This document shows, one piece after another, positions 40,726 to 49,086 of a stretch of DNA of 64,000 bases. The notes beneath the pieces are model-generated. The model worked only from the letters and a program-made list of their open reading frames with translations. It was not told the DNA's origin and made no database searches. A program made the position numbers and the translations under genes. The first letter of the stretch is position 1. Every line of letters begins with the position of its first letter. The stretch is from NCBI RefSeq assembly GCF_009674675.1, contig NZ_WKJC01000001.1:434001-498000 (forward strand). Direction: 5' to 3'. The DNA comes from Kangiella sp. HZ709. Its GTDB lineage: Bacteria > Pseudomonadota > Gammaproteobacteria > Enterobacterales > Kangiellaceae.

Positions 40726-43020
40726 TTATAACTGACATTCTTTAAGTCTCCAAATGCGCCTGTGTTGGCGCATTTTTTCTGTCTGCAATTCTAAACTGCC
40801 TAACTTTATTGTTACCATACCTGCACAACCGGTAGACAACTGACGATAGTGCATTTCACTATAACGCTTCAACACTGCATCTTTTGGGAAACCATAGCGG
40901 TTAAATCTATCCGTGGAATGTATGACTAATGGTGCATCAACCGTTTTTATAAACGGATATGTTGAAGAGGTATTGCTGCCATGATGAGGAGAAATCAAAA
41001 CATCTGCTTTTAACTGATTACTATCATTATTTAGCAAATATTTTTCAGCTTCCTTTTCAATATCACCGGTTAGTAAAATAGAAGTGTTTCTAATGATAAC
41101 TTTCACCACACAAGAGCTGTTATTTGGTTTTAAATTATTAAAGCTTTTATAGCTAAAAGACACTAGCTGTAGAGCTTTAAAGCTAAAGTGGTTAAGTTGT
41201 TGACAACTACTGCTATCGATAACCTCATCTATAACAAAAGCATTTTGAATAGCCTTTGCTCCTCCTGAGTGATCTAAATCTTTATGACTGATAATTATTA
41301 AATTAATCTGCTTAATTCCAAGCTTTCTTATAGTTGGGATCAAAGTTGATTCCGCATAAGAAAAGCCATCATTAGCAAAGCCTGTATCATATAAAATTGC
41401 ATATTCATCATTGTAAATTAAATTAGCTGAGCCATGCCCTACATCAAACACTAACAGTTTATAAACCAGATCTTTTTTCTGATTCAAAGTTATAGTTAAA
41501 ATAGTTAGACATAAAGCCATAATGGGCAAAGCCTTTAATTTGCCTATAGGAATTAATAAAAATAAGTAAATCAATAGCAGAAGAAACAACATCGGTTTGA
41601 TTATATAGGCTTTTAAAAACAACCCTAATGACTTTAATGACTCTACATTTATCCAACTAAATATTGATGATAAGGCGTTATCGATGACAGCTATTGGGTA
41701 ATTAACATCAAAAAATATTTCCAATAAAATGCTAATAAATATCAATGGCAAAAGTAAAATACTAAACACAGGAATCAGCACTAAATTTATTGCAAATGAA
41801 ATCAAGCTGATTTGCTGAAACATAAAGACAACCAACAACGCCATACCCAAACTGATATGCCATTGAACCTTCACACCGAGTAAAAATTTGCTTTGCGAGG
41901 TTACCCTACCGAATAAAACAGTACCGATAATTACTATGGATAAAAAGGTTAACCAGAAACCATAGGAGAGAACGCTTACTGGATCGAAGAGTAAGACCAT
42001 CAATGCAGCAATAGCAAGAGCTCGTATAAGACTGTTATGACTCGAAGTTGAAATAGCCAATATAAAAACTCCCCACATTATCATCGCTCTGACTGTTGCT
42101 ATAGAAAAACCGGCTAAAGCACTATAGGAAATCGCAGCCAGCAAACTAATAACTCCGGATATATAGATTGGTGAAATGCTGAAACCTAGTTTGTTTATTG
42201 CAATGATAGTTTTATAAGATAACCAAAAGCACAAGCCAGCGATAATACTGATATGCAGTCCTGAGATTGCTAATAAATGACTAATACCTAAGGCTTGAAT
42301 GATTTGTCTTTGCTTAGCACTGACTAGGGATTTCTCACCAATTAACAAAGCCTGAAAAATACCAGCATTTTCATGCTCAGATAAGCGCTCATAGATGAGT
42401 TGCCTTAGAGCATATATGGAGAAATTAGATACTAATGACAGCCTTTTAGCATCGCCATTTTTGATGTTCGCTTTTCCGCTAATCGACTCTAGAAAGGCTT
42501 GTCGTTCGGCATCATAGCCAGCAATATTAAGTGCTGAAGTAATCGGCTTGATGCTCACCTTAAACTGCCATAGCTCGCCTAGTTTAGGGATCTCAACAGT
42601 GGCAAGCTTTTCTACATCTCTATCTTTGTACTGATACCAACTAAATTTAAGCTTTAACCCTTTCAAATTCTGCTTATCACTAGTTAGCACTTTCGCTTTA
42701 AATACGATCAGACCATCATAAACTTGTGGAATTGAAACCACTTTGGCTTCTATAATATGAGATTCAGTTAGTGGTTCTCTAATTTGCTTAGATAGCCTCA
42801 GTTGCGAGTGAATGTTTAACCAGGCAACTCCAGCGGCAAAACCTAGGGATATTAACAAGCCCGTTTTTAAACGGTAAGATTCTTTTTTGATTCTTCCTAA
42901 TACTACTAGCAGAAACAGTATTGCGATAATGATTAATGAGCTTTCTAAAAGTAAAAACGGCTCTTTTAACCAAAAAATACTGCAGCAGCCTATTAGGAAG
43001 CCCAATATCCATTTGAGCAT
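40726..43020 (-). CDS. comEC: DNA internalisation competence protein ComEC/Rec2
   Basis: About 764 residues. It is the inner-membrane channel that takes single-stranded DNA into the cytoplasm in natural transformation. An N-terminal membrane/OB region (DUF4131) is followed by the Competence domain (ALLIGEKSLVSAKQRQIIQALGISHLLAISGLHISIIAGLC) and a C-terminal metallo-beta-lactamase-fold domain (VFDVGHGSANLIYNDEYAILYDTG, IISHKDLDHSGGAKAI, LISPHHGSNTSSTYPF). I start at ATG 43020, not the in-frame ATG at 43050, because AAGGA lies five bases before it. The DUF2062 gene is divergent 53 bp away. Confidence 0.94.
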   Translation of the reverse strand: MLKWILGFLIGCCSIFWLKEPFLLLESSLIIIAILFLLVVLGRIKKESYRLKTGLLISLGFAAGVAWLNIHSQLRLSKQIREPLTESHIIEAKVVSIPQVYDGLIVFKAKVLTSDKQNLKGLKLKFSWYQYKDRDVEKLATVEIPKLGELWQFKVSIKPITSALNIAGYDAERQAFLESISGKANIKNGDAKRLSLVSNFSIYALRQLIYERLSEHENAGIFQALLIGEKSLVSAKQRQIIQALGISHLLAISGLHISIIAGLCFWLSYKTIIAINKLGFSISPIYISGVISLLAAISYSALAGFSIATVRAMIMWGVFILAISTSSHNSLIRALAIAALMVLLFDPVSVLSYGFWLTFLSIVIIGTVLFGRVTSQSKFLLGVKVQWHISLGMALLVVFMFQQISLISFAINLVLIPVFSILLLPLIFISILLEIFFDVNYPIAVIDNALSSIFSWINVESLKSLGLFLKAYIIKPMLFLLLLIYLFLLIPIGKLKALPIMALCLTILTITLNQKKDLVYKLLVFDVGHGSANLIYNDEYAILYDTGFANDGFSYAESTLIPTIRKLGIKQINLIIISHKDLDHSGGAKAIQNAFVIDEVIDSSSCQQLNHFSFKALQLVSFSYKSFNNLKPNNSSCVVKVIIRNTSILLTGDIEKEAEKYLLNNDSNQLKADVLISPHHGSNTSSTYPFIKTVDAPLVIHSTDRFNRYGFPKDAVLKRYSEMHYRQLSTGCAGMVTIKLGSLELQTEKMRQHRRIWRLKECQL
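40752..40779 (+). terminator. Terminator for the M20 gene embedded in the comEC 3' end
   Basis: Stem AAATGCGCC / GGCGCATTT (40752-40760 with 40767-40775), six-base loop, then TTT. It is oriented for the plus-strand M20 gene (stop 40711) but lies within the last codons of convergent comEC (stop 40726). Confidence 0.85.
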
Positions 43021-43073
43021 AACATTCCTTATAGAATAATTTTTAATCAATTACAGTATAAATTTTATAGCCG

Positions 43074-43628
43074 ATGCCACGCAAGTTTTTAAAAAAAATT
43101 TCGCCAGATCATAAAAAAATCAAAGAGAACCGCTTCTTAAGCATTTTTGGGAATTGGCTACATGAACCGCAATTGTGGCACCTCAACCGTTACTCCGCCT
43201 CTATGGCAATCGCTATTGGTCTATTTTGTGCCTTTATACCAGTACCCTTTCAAATGGTCATAGCTGCTGCATTAGCCATTATGCTTAAAGCAAACTTACC
43301 GGTAGCGGTAGCAACTTGCTGGGTAACCAATCCAATTACCATTCCGCCAATGTTTTATTTTGCCTATAAAGTTGGCGCTTGGACATTGGGCACTCCAGAA
43401 AGTCCGTTTGAATTCCAACTTTCTATGGAGTGGTTACAGAATGAACTGGTGCTTATTTGGAAGCCATTCTTATTGGGTTGCCTTATTTGCAGTATCGTTG
43501 CATCAATATTAGGCTATTTTAGCATCCAACTGGCTTGGCGCTATCATGTGGTTATGGCTTGGCGCGCTAGAAAAGAACGTTGGAAAGAGAAGTTAAAAGA
43601 AAAGTTACATATTGGTGAAGATGATTAA
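43074..43628 (+). CDS. DUF2062 membrane protein
   Basis: A 184-residue protein with two or three membrane segments. Family features are LWHLNRYSASMAIAIGLFCAFIPVPFQMVIAAALAIMLKANLPVAVATCWVTNPITIPPMFYFAYKVG and a C-terminal amphipathic, basic tail (YHVVMAWRARKERWKEKLKEK). DUF2062 proteins are common next to comEC or lol genes in gammaproteobacteria. Function unknown. ATG at 43074; comEC is divergent. Confidence 0.85.
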   Translation: MPRKFLKKISPDHKKIKENRFLSIFGNWLHEPQLWHLNRYSASMAIAIGLFCAFIPVPFQMVIAAALAIMLKANLPVAVATCWVTNPITIPPMFYFAYKVGAWTLGTPESPFEFQLSMEWLQNELVLIWKPFLLGCLICSIVASILGYFSIQLAWRYHVVMAWRARKERWKEKLKEKLHIGEDD

Positions 43629-43806
43629 CTTTTATTTACTATTTTTTAAATAGAGTTCAATGGGAAATAATTATCACCTAAAAATTTATATTAATCTCTT
43701 AAGCACTCCACCCTTTCTATTAAAATCAAAAATCTGTATATAAATCAAACAATTTCCTGTATATTGCGCGCAAGTTTGAGGTTTTCAATAATAACTAGAA
43801 AACATA

Positions 43807-45093
43807 ATGAACACTATTGTTGTTGTTGATGATAGCAAATTCTTTTGCCAACTCATCAAAAAGCAAATCGAAGCAGAGCTACCCTATAAAGTTGAATACG
43901 CGACTACTTATGCAGAAGCGCGCCAGCTTATGGAGAGTGTTAGTCTAGACTCTATCGATGCAGCACTTCTTGACTTTCGTTTGCCTGATGCGCCAAATGG
44001 CGAAATTATCCAACTCTTAGTTAACTACGAAATCCCTTCGATTGTTATGATCAGCGATATTACAGAAAAAATTCGCGATTTTATTTGGTCACACCGTGTA
44101 GTTGATTATGTTATTAAGCACGATAAATATTCGATAGATTACATTATCAAATCGCTTGCTCGACTTAGAAAAAACTACAATACGGAAATTCTTGTAGTAG
44201 ACGATTCAAAAACCAATATCACTTTCTTAAAGAAGCTTCTCGAGGTGCATGGTTACACTCTGCTTCTTGAAAGCGAGCCCAAAAAGGTACTGCAACAAGT
44301 GCAGAATAACCGAAATATAAAAATGGTTATTACCGATTACCATATGCCCAAAATTAATGGCTGCGAGTTGGCTAAGAAACTTCGGATGCAATTCAATAGA
44401 GATGAGTTGGTCATCATCGGAATTTCTGCAAATGGCGACCCATTAATGGCAGCCAATTTCTTAAAACATGGGGCAGATGACTTCATTACTAGACAGACAT
44501 TATTGGCAGAAGAATTTTATCTTCGAATCAATCAACACTTAACCCGTATTGAGCAAGTCGAAGAATTGAAAGCTTTAGCAACTTTAGATTACCTTACTGG
44601 AATCAACAATCGTCGCCACTTTTTAGAACTCAGTAAGCATTGCTATAAGAAAAACTTGAGATACAAAGAATCTTTTGCATTTGGCCTAATTGACATCGAC
44701 CACTTTAAGGAAGTGAACGACACTTATGGCCACCATGTAGGTGATGTTGTAATTAAGGAAGTCGCCTCGATTTTAAAAGATAATATTAGAGCATCTGATT
44801 TAGCTGGAAGATTTGGCGGTGAAGAATTTGCTATCTATATCGACAAGGTTGATCTCAAAAATACCGAAATTATTTTTAACAAACTGAAAGATGCCGTAGA
44901 AAATAAGGTTATCAAAGTCAACGGTAAAGCCGTTAAAGTAACTATAAGTATTGGCATATGCACTCAAAAGCTAGCAAATCTAGATGAAATTATCCATGAA
45001 GCTGACATGAAATTATATCAAGCCAAAGCTGAAGGTCGTAATCGAGTTTGCATCAGTGCTGAAGATAAAAGTATAGAAAAACTTGTCCGTTAA
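43807..45093 (+). CDS. Double-receiver diguanylate cyclase (REC-REC-GGDEF)
   Basis: A 428-residue response regulator. Two receiver domains (about 1-120 and 125-250) carry candidate phospho-acceptors D56 (ALLDFRLPD) and D177 (VITDYHMPKING). The GGDEF domain from about residue 260 (TLDYLTGINNRRHF) has the active-site loop GGEEF (337-341) and the feedback site RASD (328-331), spaced five residues before it, so it should be an active, product-inhibited cyclase. No sensor kinase is adjacent, so its input is unknown. It is convergent with lolD and overlaps its stop by 4 bp. Confidence 0.92.
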   Translation: MNTIVVVDDSKFFCQLIKKQIEAELPYKVEYATTYAEARQLMESVSLDSIDAALLDFRLPDAPNGEIIQLLVNYEIPSIVMISDITEKIRDFIWSHRVVDYVIKHDKYSIDYIIKSLARLRKNYNTEILVVDDSKTNITFLKKLLEVHGYTLLLESEPKKVLQQVQNNRNIKMVITDYHMPKINGCELAKKLRMQFNRDELVIIGISANGDPLMAANFLKHGADDFITRQTLLAEEFYLRINQHLTRIEQVEELKALATLDYLTGINNRRHFLELSKHCYKKNLRYKESFAFGLIDIDHFKEVNDTYGHHVGDVVIKEVASILKDNIRASDLAGRFGGEEFAIYIDKVDLKNTEIIFNKLKDAVENKVIKVNGKAVKVTISIGICTQKLANLDEIIHEADMKLYQAKAEGRNRVCISAEDKSIEKLVR

Positions 45094-45770
45094 TCCATAC
45101 CGGTTAATTGTCCATCTTCTAGCTTAACTTGCCTTTGCATCTTACCAGCCAACTCTAAATCATGAGTCACGGTTACAAAGCTAGTGCCTAGCTCTTGGTT
45201 TAACTCACACATCAAATTATAAACTTTTTCAGCCGTAGCGTGATCAAGGTTACCTGTAGGCTCATCGGCTAATACTACCAGCGGCTTATTAACAATCGCT
45301 CTAGCAAAGGCTATCCTTTGTCGTTCGCCACCTGATAGCTCTGCGGGTTTATGGAGTTTTCGATTAGATAAATTAACTTTTTCAATTACAGCATCTGCTT
45401 CAGCTAACGCTTTAGAACGATTCATACCACTAATTATTAATGGCATAGCGACATTTTCTTGTGCGGTAAATTCAGGTAATAAATGATGGAATTGATACAC
45501 AAAACCAATGTATTGATTACGGAAGTCACCTTGAGCTTTGCGAGATAATTTATGAATATTCTGACCATTAATAATCACTTCACCAGAATTGGGTTTATCC
45601 AGGGCTCCAATTAAATGTAGTAAAGTACTTTTACCCGAACCAGAAGCACCAACGATCGCTAGCTGTTCAGATTTGCCAACAGTAAAGTTTAAATTCTCTA
45701 AAACATCTACCTGCAGAGCTCCGTCCTTATAGCTACGGCTTAAGTTATTAACTTCTATTAAATTACTCAT
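45090..45770 (-). CDS. lolD: Lipoprotein-releasing ABC transporter ATPase LolD
   Basis: A 226-residue ABC ATPase that powers release of lipoproteins from the inner membrane to LolA. Walker A GASGSGKSTLLHLIGALDKP, signature LSGGERQRIAFARAI, and Walker B PLVVLADEPTGNLD are typical of the LolD/MacB family. I start at ATG 45770 (MSNLIEVNNLSRSYKDG) as the longer open frame upstream only repeats the end of the membrane-subunit gene in another frame. The ATG overlaps that gene by 8 bp, so the two are coupled. Confidence 0.95.
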   Translation of the reverse strand: MSNLIEVNNLSRSYKDGALQVDVLENLNFTVGKSEQLAIVGASGSGKSTLLHLIGALDKPNSGEVIINGQNIHKLSRKAQGDFRNQYIGFVYQFHHLLPEFTAQENVAMPLIISGMNRSKALAEADAVIEKVNLSNRKLHKPAELSGGERQRIAFARAIVNKPLVVLADEPTGNLDHATAEKVYNLMCELNQELGTSFVTVTHDLELAGKMQRQVKLEDGQLTGMD

Positions 45771-47010
45771 AGCGTAGCGCCTCTGCTGGTTGAATACGAG
45801 AAGCCTTCCATGCTGGATAGATAGTAGCAAAAAGACTAATAGCAAAAGAGTAAATGCCAATTTGTATAACATCTTTCATAATAAGATGAGTCGGCAATTC
45901 GTTTACAAAATATACATTCTGCGGGAATACTCGAACGTCAAAAGTGACCTCTATCCAACTGACAATATCTGGTAAATAGGTTGCCAACAGCATACCTAAA
46001 ACCACGCCAACAACGGTTCCAATCAAGCCATTAATAAATCCAGAGGTCATAAAGATTTTCATTACAGAAGCAGGGCTAGCACCCAAGGTTCTTAGAATCG
46101 CGATATCCGATTGTTTTTCATTTACCAGCATCACCAATGAGGTGACGATATTAAAGGCTGCAACCATAATGATAAAGATCAAAAGAATAAACATTATCTT
46201 TTTTTCCATATCAATCGCATTAAAAAGTGTTTGATGCTGACGCGTCCAGTCAGACAACAAGTAATCGCCTTTTAAAATGTCATTCACTTCATAAGCCGTA
46301 TCATAAGCTTTCATAACGTCTTGTGTTTTTAGCTGTAACGCTGTTACGCCATCTTTAATTCGCAAAACGCTCGCGGCATCATCCATATGCACAAAAGCTA
46401 AGCCTTGATCGACTTCCGACTTAGTATCGAAAATACCGACAACCGTGAATCGTTTACTGCGAGTATTGATCCCCGCAAGACTCATCTTGGTTTGACTTAA
46501 AATCAATAGAGTAACTTTATCGCCAACACCTGCTGCCAAGCGTCTAGATAAAGTTGAGCCAAGAATTATGTTGTACTTACCTTTTTCTAAATCGTCAATT
46601 GAACCCGCTTTCATATTGGCCGGAACTACAGAAACTTCAGATAATTTTTCCGGCAAGATACCTTGCACCATGCCAACTTGATTCAAGCCAAAATGTCTAA
46701 ACATGGTTTCCGACTGAATGTAGGGGGAAGCACCTAGTATTTGCGGACTTTGCTTGACCTTTTCTTCAACTTCTTGCCAACCTTTCAGTTCACCTGAAAA
46801 ATCTTGCACTAATACGTGCGGCGAAACGCCTAAAATACGATCTCGTAATTCACGTTCGAAACCATTCATTACCGACATCACGGTGATCAAAACCATAACG
46901 CCTAGCGCGATCCCAACCATAGAAATAATAGAGATCAGTGAAATAAAGCGATCACGACGCTTAGCACGGGTATAGCGGAGTCCAACGAATAAGGAAAAAG
47001 GTAGCTTCAT
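45763..47010 (-). CDS. Lipoprotein-releasing system membrane subunit (LolC/LolE/LolF type)
   Basis: A 415-residue inner-membrane protein with four transmembrane helices (one near residue 25, three near 275-400) and a large periplasmic domain between the first two. It starts PFSLFVGLRYTRAKRRDRFISLISIISMVGIALGVMVLITVMSVMNGFERELRDRILGV, a LolC/E hallmark, and ends with FtsX-like LVNEKQSDIAILRTLGASPASVMKIFM. Only one such gene accompanies lolD, unlike the lolC-lolD-lolE of E. coli, which suggests a homodimeric LolF-type system, unless a second copy lies elsewhere. An inverted repeat sits 9 bp upstream of its ATG, and no Shine-Dalgarno is obvious. Confidence 0.88.
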   Translation of the reverse strand: MKLPFSLFVGLRYTRAKRRDRFISLISIISMVGIALGVMVLITVMSVMNGFERELRDRILGVSPHVLVQDFSGELKGWQEVEEKVKQSPQILGASPYIQSETMFRHFGLNQVGMVQGILPEKLSEVSVVPANMKAGSIDDLEKGKYNIILGSTLSRRLAAGVGDKVTLLILSQTKMSLAGINTRSKRFTVVGIFDTKSEVDQGLAFVHMDDAASVLRIKDGVTALQLKTQDVMKAYDTAYEVNDILKGDYLLSDWTRQHQTLFNAIDMEKKIMFILLIFIIMVAAFNIVTSLVMLVNEKQSDIAILRTLGASPASVMKIFMTSGFINGLIGTVVGVVLGMLLATYLPDIVSWIEVTFDVRVFPQNVYFVNELPTHLIMKDVIQIGIYSFAISLFATIYPAWKASRIQPAEALRYE

Positions 47011-47019
47011 ATTTAAATA

Positions 47020-47092
47020 GGGTCAGAGTTACTTTTCTGACCTCCTAATAATTTTGTAATTCTTAATTTATGCTAAAAAGTAACTCTGACCC
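47020..47092. repeat. RAYT/REP-type inverted repeat (GGGTCAGAGTTACTTTT)
   Basis: Perfect 17-bp inverted arms at 47020-47036 and 47076-47092, separated by 39 bp. The sequence GGGTCAGAGTNACTTTT is, from memory, a common terminal palindrome of REP-associated tyrosine transposase elements in proteobacteria. No transposase ORF lies between the arms, so this would be a small non-autonomous relic. It sits immediately upstream of the lolC/E-type gene. Confidence 0.8.
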
Positions 47093-47248
47093 GACTTAGA
47101 GCCACGTTACGTCTTTGATAGGCGGTATAGTGAATGGTTCACCTTTTAAAATCAACCAATTCTCAATAATTTGGATTAAACCTTGAAAATATTTTACTAA
47201 GTATTTGTTTTTGCTATTATAAGGCTAAACAAATAAGGAATTTTAGCC

Positions 47249-47533
47249 ATGAAAAAATTAGCAGTCTTACTTTTAGCCAGCGGACTTGGACTTGGTACCA
47301 ATACTGCGATACTCGCTGATGAAGTAAAAGTCCCTGTAGGCGCCCAAAAGCAAGCAAATGTTGAAACTCCTAAACGTGGAATTTCTAAATCACAAGTGCG
47401 CAAGAAATTTGGTGAGCCATCATCAATGTCTGGACCAGTTGGCCAGCCACCAATATCTACTTGGCGTTATGACAATATGACTGTTTATTTCGAATATAAC
47501 CATGTGGTTCATGCTGTAGTGCATGCTGGTTAA
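47249..47533 (+). CDS. Small exported protein, SmpA/OmlA-like C-terminal region
   Basis: A 94-residue protein with a signal peptide (MKKLAVLLLASGLGLG..., cleavage near ILA-DE). The mature part has ISKSQVRKKFGEPSSMSGPVGQPPISTWRYDNMTVYFEYNHVVHAVV, which resembles the BamE/SmpA-like fold where a residue pair V-x-x-x-F-G-x-P precedes a WxY strand. It is found alone in many gammaproteobacteria as a hypothetical protein, as far as I recall. Its role is unknown, perhaps envelope-related. AAGGA lies nine bases before the ATG, and a terminator follows. Confidence 0.78.
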   Translation: MKKLAVLLLASGLGLGTNTAILADEVKVPVGAQKQANVETPKRGISKSQVRKKFGEPSSMSGPVGQPPISTWRYDNMTVYFEYNHVVHAVVHAG

Positions 47534-47580
47534 AGAATTTGGTGTTATTTCTTCAGAGCAATATCTAGTTATTGAAATAT

Positions 47581-47609
47581 AAAGCCTGAGTTAATCTCAG
47601 GCTTTTTTC
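47581..47609 (+). terminator. Terminator after the small exported protein gene
   Basis: Stem AAAGCCTGAG / CTCAGGCTTT (47581-47590 with 47596-47605), five-base loop, followed by T's. It ends where the convergent DUF2288 gene begins (stop 47610) and its A/T flanks may also let it act on that strand. Confidence 0.9.
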
Positions 47610-47945
47610 TTATTTCAGTTGCGCCAAAATATATGGCGCTACCACTACCGTCCAAAATTCTGTTTCGGGCTTGCAGTTTCTCTTTACAAACTCTACAGGC
47701 ATCGCTTGAATTTTCTCTTCATTAATCAGCTTGCCAATTTCTTCACCATTATCCATAGACATATCTGCCGCGCAATTAATCAAATCAACGTCCTTTTCTA
47801 CCAATAACAAATTACCTTTAGCAAAAAAACGCTCTATTTCTTGCCAAGCGACAATCGCGGTTTCGCCATTAAGCTTAGCCACCAGCTCTTCTCTTGGCGT
47901 TAATTCGGTAAAGCTATCGGTTTCTTGATCGGTTTTATGATTCAT
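47610..47945 (-). CDS. DUF2288 family protein
   Basis: A 111-residue soluble protein with the DUF2288 pattern: LVAKLNGETAIVAWQEIERFFAKGNLLLVEKDVDLINCAADMSMDN, then FWTVVVAPYILAQLK at the C-terminus. The function of the family is unknown. It overlaps the 3' end of the mechanosensitive channel gene by 11 bp on the same strand, so they form an operon. Confidence 0.85.
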   Translation of the reverse strand: MNHKTDQETDSFTELTPREELVAKLNGETAIVAWQEIERFFAKGNLLLVEKDVDLINCAADMSMDNGEEIGKLINEEKIQAMPVEFVKRNCKPETEFWTVVVAPYILAQLK

Positions 47946-49050
47946 GGCTTTTCTCTAATACATTAGTATTCATATGTAAGGTCGACGTTGGGAAAGCAAT
48001 TTCTGCACCTTCTTGTTCAATGATATTCATGATTTTAAGCAAAACATCTTGCTTAATTTCGTGATACTCAGCCCAGTCGCGCGTTTTGGTAAAGGTATAA
48101 ATAAAGAAGTCTAAAGACGAAGCGGCAAATTTATCGAAATTCACCATAAGGGTTGCAGTTTGATCGATTTCTTCGTGCTGCTGCAACATAGTCTTAACCT
48201 TCCCAACAATGGTCTCTACTTTTTGCCAATCATCATAACGTAAACCAATACTCTCATTGATTCTGCGATTGGTCATGCGCGAAGGATTTTCTACCGAGAT
48301 ATTGGTAAAAGTAGCGTTCGGCACATACAAAGGTCTTTTATCAAAAGTTCTAATACGAGTTTGTCGCCAACCAATATTTTCAACCGTGCCTTCTATCTCT
48401 TTGTCCGGCGAGCGGATCCAATCACCAACTTTAAAAGGCTTATCTAAGAAGATCATTAAGCCACCAAAGAAATTTGCCAACAAATCTTTAGCAGCGAAAC
48501 CCACAGCAACACCGCCAATACCACCAAAAGTCAACACACCGGCAATCGGAATATTTAGTAGCTGAAAGATAATTAAAGTGCTAATCACAATAACGATTAG
48601 TCGCAATAATTTACTGACGGCTAAAACGCCAGTTTCATCAAGCTTTACCTGATAATTACTATCGCTGTCTAAAATGCTCGCTTCAACTTTATTAATCAAT
48701 CGAATCAAGCCTAAAGTAATAGCAAAAACCACCAATACCCGCTTCAAACTACTCAGTATCTCTGCCGAGATAACTGGTTCATCCAGATAAGTATTTTGCA
48801 CTGACTCTAAACCAAACAAAAAACCTATAATGATAATGGCCATGGATACTGGTTTATTTAACGCATGCAGGATTGCGTCATCCCATAAATTTTTAGTAGC
48901 TGCAAATCGCTTGATCAAGCGAGCATTTAAAAAGCGCCACAGCATATAAAAAACAATGGTTAAAGTAGCAATCGCAATCAATTGCCAGTAGCTCGGCAAT
49001 GCAGCTAACCATTGTTCAAGCCTTGAGGTGGTTTCTGTAATTGTTGTCAT
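47935..49050 (-). CDS. MscS-family mechanosensitive channel
   Basis: A 371-residue inner-membrane protein with about five membrane helices. The pore-lining TM3 and the beta domain are marked by GVLTFGGIGGVAVGFAAKDLLANFFGGLMIFLDKPFKVGDWIRSPDKEIEGTVENIGWRQTRIRTFDKRPLYVPNATF, close to the MscS signature. Length suggests a YnaI/YbdG-like medium variant rather than the 286-residue MscS. It would release solutes under hypo-osmotic stress. Co-transcribed with the DUF2288 gene and close to nagZ (37 bp). Confidence 0.9.
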   Translation of the reverse strand: MTTITETTSRLEQWLAALPSYWQLIAIATLTIVFYMLWRFLNARLIKRFAATKNLWDDAILHALNKPVSMAIIIIGFLFGLESVQNTYLDEPVISAEILSSLKRVLVVFAITLGLIRLINKVEASILDSDSNYQVKLDETGVLAVSKLLRLIVIVISTLIIFQLLNIPIAGVLTFGGIGGVAVGFAAKDLLANFFGGLMIFLDKPFKVGDWIRSPDKEIEGTVENIGWRQTRIRTFDKRPLYVPNATFTNISVENPSRMTNRRINESIGLRYDDWQKVETIVGKVKTMLQQHEEIDQTATLMVNFDKFAASSLDFFIYTFTKTRDWAEYHEIKQDVLLKIMNIIEQEGAEIAFPTSTLHMNTNVLEKSHES

Positions 49051-49086
49051 ATTCGATTAATAACTTTTGATAAATCTTAATAGGTG

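Noticed and set aside
45771-45872. N-terminal extension of lolD with a hydrophobic segment
   Set aside because: These 102 bp are the coding end of the membrane-subunit gene in another frame; conserved LolD starts at ATG 45770 and a membrane leader is not expected on an ABC ATPase.
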